A stretch of DNA of 64,000 bases from Halichoerus grypus (lineage: Eukaryota > Chordata > Mammalia > Carnivora > Phocidae). A program made the translations under genes and the position numbers. The stretch spans positions 94,154,294 to 94,218,293 of the forward strand of contig NC_135712.1 of assembly GCF_964656455.1 (NCBI RefSeq). The letters are read 5' to 3'. The notes below the pieces were generated by a model. The model was given only the letters and a program-made list of their open reading frames with translations. It ran no database searches and was not told the DNA's origin. Positions 56,656 to 64,000 of the stretch are shown here, piece by piece; position 1 is the stretch's first letter, and every line of letters begins with the position of its first letter.

Positions 56656-58595
56656 GCATCACATTCACTGAAATCTAGAAAATCTTCAACATTTATATTA
56701 TAGTCTTTGCATGTTAAAATCTATCCCTTTGGCTCTGTTCAGCATTATTTAATTTAATTAATTAAGCCACTTCATTAATGTATATAATTTGCCTGCTTCG
56801 AATCCAGGGTTTATTTGTACTCTGGGGTTTCTTTTGCCCCAGATTTTTGTTTTTTCCCTGCTCAACCGAGCACCATGCTACCTTCAGCTAGTAGATATTT
56901 TTGAAAACTTACATTTGGAAAGTGGTGTAATGCTGTGAAGCAGAAAAACATGTTTAGGTGATGAAGTGTGTTATAAAAGTTTAGAGAATGGCTTTCTTAG
57001 ATTTCTAGTTCTCACAATCAAAATTACTTGGATTTAAACAAGTAACATTTATTGAACATGTATCTCTCATCTCCCCCTTCTTGAGAATCAGACAGATTTT
57101 TTAAAATTAGCACTAATCCTCACTTGTCTTTGCAGAACTTTGGAGCGGTGTGACATTCTTTCCTGCCTGTTGAGTTTTGGGAACTGGCTGGCTTAGTGGC
57201 CTCCACACAGCCATGATTTAGCACTCTGTGACAAAGCCCGTCTTCCTCCTGGGGCTTCCAAGGACTAAGTTGTCAGTAAGCAGGAACTTCCTGCTGCCCG
57301 TGTGGGGCTTTTGAATGATTAGGATGAGCAATGATTCTCCAGAAGTGGGTAGAATGTTGAAACAGTAAACATGCGGATTGCATGCTGTATCCACCCATTC
57401 TTCACACATGCCGCCTGAGATAACAGTCCTATAGAGAAACCGCAGCATTCTCAAGCTGTGCGCACAGGGTCCTTCTCTTTACTTAGAGGCCAACCAGGAT
57501 GCACAGAAAACATAACTGATAACGCCTAGATAATTATTGACTAGTTTTAGTATTAATGGTGGGAGCTGTATTCATTTTCTCTTCCTGGTTATGTTTCATT
57601 GATGTAGTTTGCTTATTTCTGTGTAGAAGCATGATGATTTTCACTCTCTGGGATGAGAACTTCAGCGCCGGAGACAAAGGTAATTTGGTCGAGCGCACCT
57701 ACAACGTCTGTGGTTTTAACATTTTGAAACATTCTCTTGTAAATCTCTCTCTGTGATTTTGAATGTGCATGTGGGGGCAGATGTACAGCATCATCTGGTA
57801 TATTTTGTAAACCTTCCCTTTTTGACAGATGTTCTGAATTGTAAAGATGCCTTCTTTGTGGCAAAGGGATGAGGTGGAAAATGTATTTAATATCTAGATG
57901 TTCACCTAAAACACCACGTGGGCAGCTGAAGCACAACTAACTCAACCTTGGGTTTTTTTTTTTGGAAGCAGTTTTTCTCTTCTGCCGCTGGCTACCCCTT
58001 TTTTTCATATTCCTGCATCTCAGGCTAGATGTTTCAAGCAGAAGTTAATGGGGTAAGATGTCTCTCTTTGTCCAGTGGCTCTCCTCTGCGCCTGGCTCCT
58101 GCTCTTCCCCCAGCCCTGTCTGCCTCCCCTCCTTCCTGCCCTCGCCAGATGTGAGGAAGGGCGAGTTGACCTCCCGCACCTGGTACCCACCCTATGACCC
58201 TTTTCTCTCTATTGGAAAAGTGTGAGGGATGGAGTGTGGGGAATTACATTGCCAGATACAGAGAAGTTGCTCAAAAGTGAATGCTGAAGTAAAGACGTAG
58301 CCACTGACTTTCCAAGGTCATGAGGAGCCAGCCAGGTGTGTGAATGATTTTCTTTCCCCTTTTTTTGACACTTTCACTGTGAAGTCACCAGCCACCTCCA
58401 GCTTCTGTGATGGTCTCCTCAGGATCCAGAGATAATTTAAAAAATTGAGTAAGACCTTATCAGAATGTTTTAGGGATTATCTTGATACATAATACTTTAT
58501 CTCCTTTTACTGTTATGTTTCTTTAATAATATATAATGATAATTTCTTTCTCTATAGCCAGATTCCTTCTCCCCCTATTTCTCTCATCTCAAAAT
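56656..58595. other. Unassigned noncoding DNA
   Basis: No transposon is recognised. A 53-bp exon-like segment lies at 57627-57679 (see findings). The 107-codon minus frame at 57613-57936 overlaps it and has no domain. Confidence 0.4.
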
Positions 58596-58597
58596 AT

Positions 58598-58735
58598 TCT
58601 GGGGCAGTGGAAAGAAAGCCAGAAGGAGTTCCTGTCACTAACTAGCTGTGTGCTACATGGGAAGGGCTATGCTAGGTGGTCATTAAGATTTTCTGTAGCT
58701 CCAGAAGTCTGTGACTCTATTCCTTCCAGAGCATA
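58598..58735 (+). mobile_element. MIR SINE fragment
   Basis: 'ggggcagtggaaagaaagcc' and 'cctgtcactaactagctgtg' resemble the MIR tRNA-like half and core start. Confidence 0.45.
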
Positions 58736-58974
58736 TGTCTCACCCCCAGCTCCTATCTCAGTCTCTTCTTGTCTTTGCCTGTCATGAATCATTTCAGACT
58801 TCCAGCAGTCCCGGGGGCCTACTCTGGGGACTAAAGCACTTTCACAAGCCTCGGGGGGCTCCCTTTGTGTTTAGCAATGTGAACTCGTACTGCCAAAGGG
58901 TTAATCTTCCAAAACTAAGTGCAGATTGGGTAAACTCAGAGAAGATCAATGGTTGTACCCTGCCATGAGTGGGG

Positions 58975-59075
58975 GTGTTCAATCATGCAGGTTTCCAGCC
59001 AGATTTTTAGAAATCTGCATCACAGAAGTCACCTGGGCGTCACACCCTGAGGAACTCTGGGTTAATGTGTGGTGA
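58975..59075 (+). mobile_element. Possible MER5-like DNA transposon end
   Basis: 'agaaatctgcatcacagaag' and 'tcacctgggcgtcacaccct', then 'gaggaactctggg', are similar to the right half of MER5A/MER3-type elements. Weak. Confidence 0.35.
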
Positions 59076-59827
59076 ACAGAAATATCAAGTTTATGCCTAT
59101 AGGGCAGTTTTCATTGGCATGGGCTTCAGCACAAAAAAAATGGCCTTGGTACTGTTAATTTTTTTATGGGCAGTTGCACGATAGCTGGTCTTGGAATGTT
59201 AGCAGCACTGTTGCAGAACTAAAAATGTTACCCTGAGACATTTTAAAAGAGCACTAAATATCTGGTTTTAAAATACAGGCATTAAAAAATTATAAACTTG
59301 GAAAGTCTTTTTTTGGTTGTTGTTGCTCTAACTTGGGAGTGTTAAAGCTGCTTTTTCCTCCCTGAGTTCGCAATAAGCAATTGTAGGGCTTGGTAAGTCA
59401 GTGATGACTTGACTACTTTGACGTTGGGATGTTTATGCTTTAACAAAAGGATGCCTAATGATGAGACTCTGTCCCCTTAAAAAGGACAATTTGGCTTCAC
59501 CCTGTGAAGATGTGGCTGTGCTTGGGACTGGGGCTGTACACCCTCTGGGTGCTGTGCCAGGGACAGTCCTTTGATATGGAGGGAGTGGCTCTCAAGGAAG
59601 GTGGGAGTCATTGCCACACCTGGACTACACTGGTGTGATGCGTGCTCCGGAAGCAAATTGCAACCAGGGGCACTTGGGGATAGCTGTCCCGTGGGATTGA
59701 CTCCCATTGGAGAAATGACACCAGTCCCTACCACTGTCTACATGGAGAGGGTGCTTAGGCCAGGGAGGATGGTACCTCACACTTGAATGTGGCCAAGAAG
59801 GACTCAACTTCTTGTCATCACTTTTAA
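59076..59827. other. Unassigned noncoding DNA
   Basis: Overlapping open frames at 59477-59927 on both strands (GC about 50%) have no recognisable domain; the 100-codon minus frame runs into the SINE. Confidence 0.45.
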
Positions 59828-59843
59828 AACATAGAAACAGTAT

Positions 59844-60054
59844 AGAGGCACCTGGGTGGCTCAGTTGGTTAAGTGTCTGCCTTCGGCTCAGGTCATGATC
59901 CTGACATCCTAGGATCGAGTCCCGCATGGGGCTCCTTGCTCAGTGGGGAGTCTGCTTCTCCCTCTCCCTCTGCTGCTCTCCCTGCTCATGCTCTCTCTCA
60001 CTGTCACTCTCTGTCTCTCTCAAATAAATAAATGAAATCTTTAAAAAAACCCAG
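59844..60054 (+). mobile_element. Can-SINE, full length
   Basis: The head has 'cacctgggtggctcagttgg' and 'aggatcgagtcccgcatggg', then a CT-rich body and an AAATAAATAAATGAAATCTT tail. A perfect 16-bp target duplication, aacatagaaacagtat, lies at 59828-59843 and 60055-60070. Confidence 0.97.
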
Positions 60055-60070
60055 AACATAGAAACAGTAT

Positions 60071-61011
60071 TACAAAAAATTTAAAAATCGAAAACAATTT
60101 CACTCTCTCAAGTTTTGCTTGGCTCCGCCTAATTAACTTTCTTGTAGTTTCAACATTTTCTCACTTAACATTTTACCATAAATGTGGGCCTATATTTCTG
60201 CATTAGCTTTATGATTGCTATTATAATTGTAAATATTAGTCTATTTATGTACAGTAATTTATTTTTCCTCCTATTATTAGTTTCTTCCATGGTTTATAAT
60301 TTTATGCTATGAAATGTAACACCACAACAAATAAACTAATGAATACAGCTTTTCCTTGTTGATATGTATTTAAGGAAAATTTCTGATGATGGAATTATAA
60401 AGAGAAAGAGTGTAAACACACTAATGATTTTATACATATTATAAAATTTCTTTTCTTGCTTTCCATAAGAGTTCTAACAATTTTCAAAGCCTCTAGTGTA
60501 TGAGTGTACTTACTTATACTGAGTTTAACATTTAAAAATCGATTTTAATATATAAATTAAAAAATTATAATTAGATACAGAAATCATATAAATTGAATAT
60601 ATGTATATGTACAGATAGAACATGGAACCTTGAAATTTCTCTGTGATGTGCTTCAATAATCTGTGAAGGTGAGCAATTTGTTCATGTACTTAGAATTTGT
60701 TTTTCCCTTGTTTGAGTATCTACTTCTGTCTTCTTTCTATTGTAATTTTTATAAACTTGACTTAGCAAGCTAGCTAGATGCCAGATGTTTGATACAGTTC
60801 ATCTTTTAAAGCTTTACCATTTATTATCCAGATTCTGATATCAGACATGAGGCTAGAACATTGTCCCTTTCTGACAAGGGGTCAGTGAATTTGTAACCAC
60901 TTTGTATTGTCCATTTTTATTGGGTGTACTTGAATGTGCACAGCAAAATGACTGCTTTTTAAATGACTGTTAGGTAAATTCACACAACACCTATGCTTTG
61001 AAACAAGAATA
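60071..61011. other. Unassigned AT-rich noncoding DNA
   Basis: No gene is seen. A segment near 60900-61000 ('tgtacttgaatgtgcacagc', 'gttaggtaaattcacacaac') may be an old LINE fragment but is not classifiable by eye. Confidence 0.4.
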
Positions 61012-61150
61012 AAAAAATATATAATATATATCTAAATATATATAAATAAATATATATATAAATAATATATAGATATTCATTTATTTATTATTTTATATAT
61101 AGTCATTCATATATACACACACCCCTATATATATGTGTATATATATGTGC
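61012..61150. repeat. AT-rich low-complexity tract
   Basis: Interrupted TA, TAAA and ATTT units with a short ACAC run. Purely low complexity. Confidence 0.9.
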
Positions 61151-61218
61151 AAAATTTTGACAGAAATATTTCTGAATCCCTTAATGGCAAGCTGTGCCAT
61201 ACTGAAAACCTACTCTCT

Positions 61219-61404
61219 CTTTTTTTTTTTTAATATTTTATTTATTTATTTGACAGAGAGAGAACACAAGCAGGGGGAGTCGGGGAGGGAGAAGCAGGCT
61301 TCCCGCTGAGCGGGGAACCCGATGCAGGGCTCGATCCCAGGACCCCGGGATCATGACCTGAGCCGAAGGCAGCCGCTTAACCGACTGAGCCACCCAGGCG
61401 CCCC
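61219..61404 (-). mobile_element. Can-SINE, minus strand
   Basis: Poly-T and 'aatattttatttatttattt' lead to a GA-rich body and the inverted head 'gagccacccaggcgcccc'. A perfect 15-bp target duplication, gaaaacctactctct, lies at 61204-61218 and 61405-61419. Confidence 0.96.
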
Positions 61405-61419
61405 GAAAACCTACTCTCT

Positions 61420-61926
61420 TTTTAAAGTCCAGGTAAAACTGAAGCAACCAAAGGTTTCATATAACTGAAAATAATTAGGATACTTAGCTTTAGGTGTGAG
61501 AGAGATCTTAAATAAGTTGAAAACCTACTCGAGATATACTTGGATGCCAAAGGCAAATGATACCTTCATTTTCCTGGCATTAGGTGAGGGTAGATTAAGA
61601 ATTCCTGTTACGGAGAGCATGATTGGGATTTTTATTGAGCAGGATGCCAAAAAATTAGGAAACGTTCTAATTTGGAAGGAGATGAACAGGAACCCAGTTG
61701 TGTTTTCTGCCACAGTAAAGCTGGAAAACATGGTGATCATTTTTATTTTCTAGTCACACCATGACTGTGTTTTGAGTTCATTATAACTAAGTTCAGTGCA
61801 TTCTAACTAGAGCGTTTTGTGCATAAAATATTCAGTATTTGTTTGTAAAGAAGTTCTTTAATAGGTGACTTCTGTTATAATGAATCAATCCACAGATACA
61901 TGTATTTCTTAAAGATGGATATAAAG
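61420..61926. other. Unassigned noncoding DNA
   Basis: Overlapping frames (85 plus, 71 minus) at 61496-61753 are in AT-rich DNA. No motif. Confidence 0.45.
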
Positions 61927-61937
61927 ATACAGGATAG

Positions 61938-62138
61938 GGGCACCTGGGTGGCTCAGTTGGTTGAGCAGCCTCCAACTCCTGATTGCAGCCCAGGTCATGA
62001 TCTGGGAGTCATGAGATGGAGCCCCATGTGGGGCTCTGCCTTCAGTGGGGAGTCGGCTTGAGATTCTCTCCCTCTCCCTCTCATTTTATATTCCTATTCG
62101 CGCATGGACACACATGCCCTCTCTCTCTTAAGAAAAAA
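61938..62138 (+). mobile_element. Older Can-SINE subfamily
   Basis: 'gcacctgggtggctcagttg' then 'gttgagcagcctccaactcc' and 'ggagccccatgtggggctct', followed by 'cagtggggagtcggcttgag' and 'attctctccctctccctctc', belong to the older carnivore type shared with cats. The target duplication atacaggatag lies at 61927-61937 and 62139-62149. Confidence 0.92.
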
Positions 62139-62149
62139 ATACAGGATAG

Positions 62150-63740
62150 AGAAATAAGCAATCTTTTTCAAAGAGAAACTTAGTCTGGTGATTCCAACCC
62201 TCATTTAATCATTAACTTAACATCCTACCCTGGGTAGATAGAGCATTCGACGAACTCTCCATGCCTGAGTGTATTAATATCGAAAAGGAGAGCAGCAAAA
62301 TCATGACAGCCTGACCACCGAGGAATTGCATTAGTACACAAAAGTAAACACAGGAAAGGTGGACTTTGTGTGCACTGGGAGTCACACCACTCACAGATGC
62401 CAAGTATTATTAATACTTGGATATGATAAGGTGCTTATTGCCTTTATTCCTTAAAGAACTCCTTGACAATTCAGCACCTTGGTCTAACAATTCCAGACCT
62501 GAATTGCCGCTGCTTACTAATTAAATCCACTTAGTAATTAGAAAAACTTGTGTGTCTCCCCCTTTCCCCTCCCTGCCTGAAATTCTTAAACAAGCATTGG
62601 GTGTGTGGTAAATGGCGCGTTTTAATAAATGTTTTGTAAAGGCCAGTTATTCAGTCAATATTGAATCGTGTGATAGGAAATACGGCTGCTTAGCTACAGG
62701 GAAGATGTCTACATGCTATTGGCATCTGTTGGGTAGGTAATGTTCTTAAACCACCTGGCCTTCTTCCAAACTTTGATTATTCATAAATCTGTTGAGTATG
62801 GTAAGTTGCACTATTAGCATTTAATCTTTTATTGAAGCAAACTCAGGAGACTGAAATCTATTTGCTTTAGCAAGCTTGTTCACTGATAAATGTACGATTT
62901 AAAATTTTCCTTTTGTGAATTCCTCAGTGCAAGAAAAACACAGCTGGGCATAGCACAGATCATATTTATCTTTTCATTAACTAAAGTACAAGAAGATAGT
63001 GGCATTGGAGGCTTATAAGGAGGGATTGCTAAAGAACAGTCCTCCTCCTGTTTGCACACCCACTTGAGAAAAGCTTTCCAAACAAGTATTTGAGATACTT
63101 GTGAGAAAAGCTAGTTGAATTGTCAAAAGAAGACCAAGTGAATGCATATGAAGTGGTTGGATTTCAGATAACATTTTCCCCCTGAGTGTTCAGATTGGTT
63201 AAATATTAGAGGAGGGAGATAATGACACTGTTTGTTGCCATAAACTTAGACATATATCTTTTTTCACAAGGTTGGTATGAAAGGCATATCAAAGATTTTC
63301 CATCCCAGTTGACTTAGTTTCAATGTGGTAAAGGGCATTGTAGGTACAGAAAGATTGCTTGGATATTAAGTGCCAGACAGGAACATGGAAACTTTGTATA
63401 GACTTTATAATAGAGAGAATTTTTTGTTTTGAGAATAACACAGTAAACTGATTGGCTTTCATGGGGGGGTTAAATATATATTTTTAAAAAATTTTCTCCA
63501 TTATTCTTTCTGCTAGAGGGAAGATTATGAAAATTTTTGTGAGGTTTTGGGATACTTATTTGCAATATGCACTAAACCAGGCCATTAGGTGCAATCTTCC
63601 AGAATGAAATAAATGACTTCTGGCTTATATGTGTTAATAATAAATTCTCCACTTGGGAGAGTAAGATGAAATTATGGAGTCTCCCCTCACCCCCACCTTT
63701 TTCTGCATCCCTGGATCATGAGAGCCGAGATTGCTTGTGC
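62150..63740. other. Repeat-free noncoding DNA
   Basis: No transposon is recognised. The part at 62430-62700 carries AATTA-type motif clusters and looks like conserved noncoding sequence. Poly-A/T runs occur near 63478-63492. Confidence 0.45.
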
Positions 63741-63744
63741 TTCT

Positions 63745-63830
63745 GTAGTTCCTCCAAACCCTGGCAAAAGGGCATGTACACAGTAGGTGACTAATAACCA
63801 CAGACTGATTTGTGGACCCCTGTTGAACTG
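63745..63830 (+). mobile_element. L2/MIR 3'-end fragment
   Basis: 'ctggcaaaagggcatgtaca' followed by 'cagtaggtgactaataacca' resembles the 'cctggcacatagtaggtgctcaataa' end of L2 or MIR. Weak. Confidence 0.4.
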
Positions 63831-64000
63831 CTGGGCTCTGTAAAGATGGGCTATGCTGTAGATCTGTTCTTCTGTCACCTTCTGTCACTCAAAAGGAATA
63901 GGAAGAACAGAAAAGGGAAAAGGGAGGCTCCTTTCCAGCCAAGTGCGGCAGAGCTCCAACCCCCTTGAGCTCAACTGTGACCAGGGTTACCCGGCATAGG

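Overview
This window is mammalian nuclear DNA, not bacterial or viral. It is AT-rich and CpG-poor, has no operon structure, and is densely seeded with interspersed repeats. Twelve well-preserved tRNA-derived carnivore SINEs (Can-SINE/SINEC type, with A-box and B-box heads and CT-rich/A-rich tails) and three 5'-truncated carnivore-type L1 3' ends place it in Carnivora. The SINE subfamilies (single GTT before AAGCG, 'CTTCGGCTCAGG', AAATAAATAAATAAAATCTT tails) look like those of bears, seals and mustelids, and no dog-type young SINEC_Cf was seen, so an arctoid carnivore (bear or seal favoured) is my best guess.

I found no complete protein-coding gene. Every long open frame examined is a chance frame or crosses a transposon, with two exceptions. 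A frameshifted protein-like relic on the minus strand at 3634-4142 has no family I can name. At 33981-34253 (minus strand), a 91-codon open frame is bounded exactly by a splice-acceptor-like AG and a GTAAAG donor and is locally CpG-enriched. The window is best read as intergenic or deep intronic DNA.

Layout. 0-12 kb: MIR/L1 nested cluster, L2 fragments, three Can-SINEs, one very short L1 insertion and the unidentified coding relic. 12-25.4 kb: microsatellite and duplicated AT-rich tract, an MLT1-type LTR, and two long L2 relics in opposite orientation (18.5-20.1 kb plus, 23.9-25.2 kb minus) that still show traces of reverse transcriptase. 25.4-39.9 kb: no intact Can-SINE; it holds the candidate exon, a Tigger-like DNA transposon, an L2 relic and a dispersed 36-bp duplication. 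40.1-48.4 kb: almost repeat-free, with a CpG-enriched core at about 45.97-46.64 kb; the most likely place for regulatory DNA. 48.4-64 kb: six Can-SINEs, hAT-type DNA transposon relics, L2/MIR scraps and AT-rich microsatellites.

Nothing here forms a multi-gene system. The items most worth a second look are the candidate exon at 34 kb, the coding relic at 3.6-4.1 kb, the 36-bp dispersed duplication and the CpG-enriched, repeat-poor block near 46 kb.
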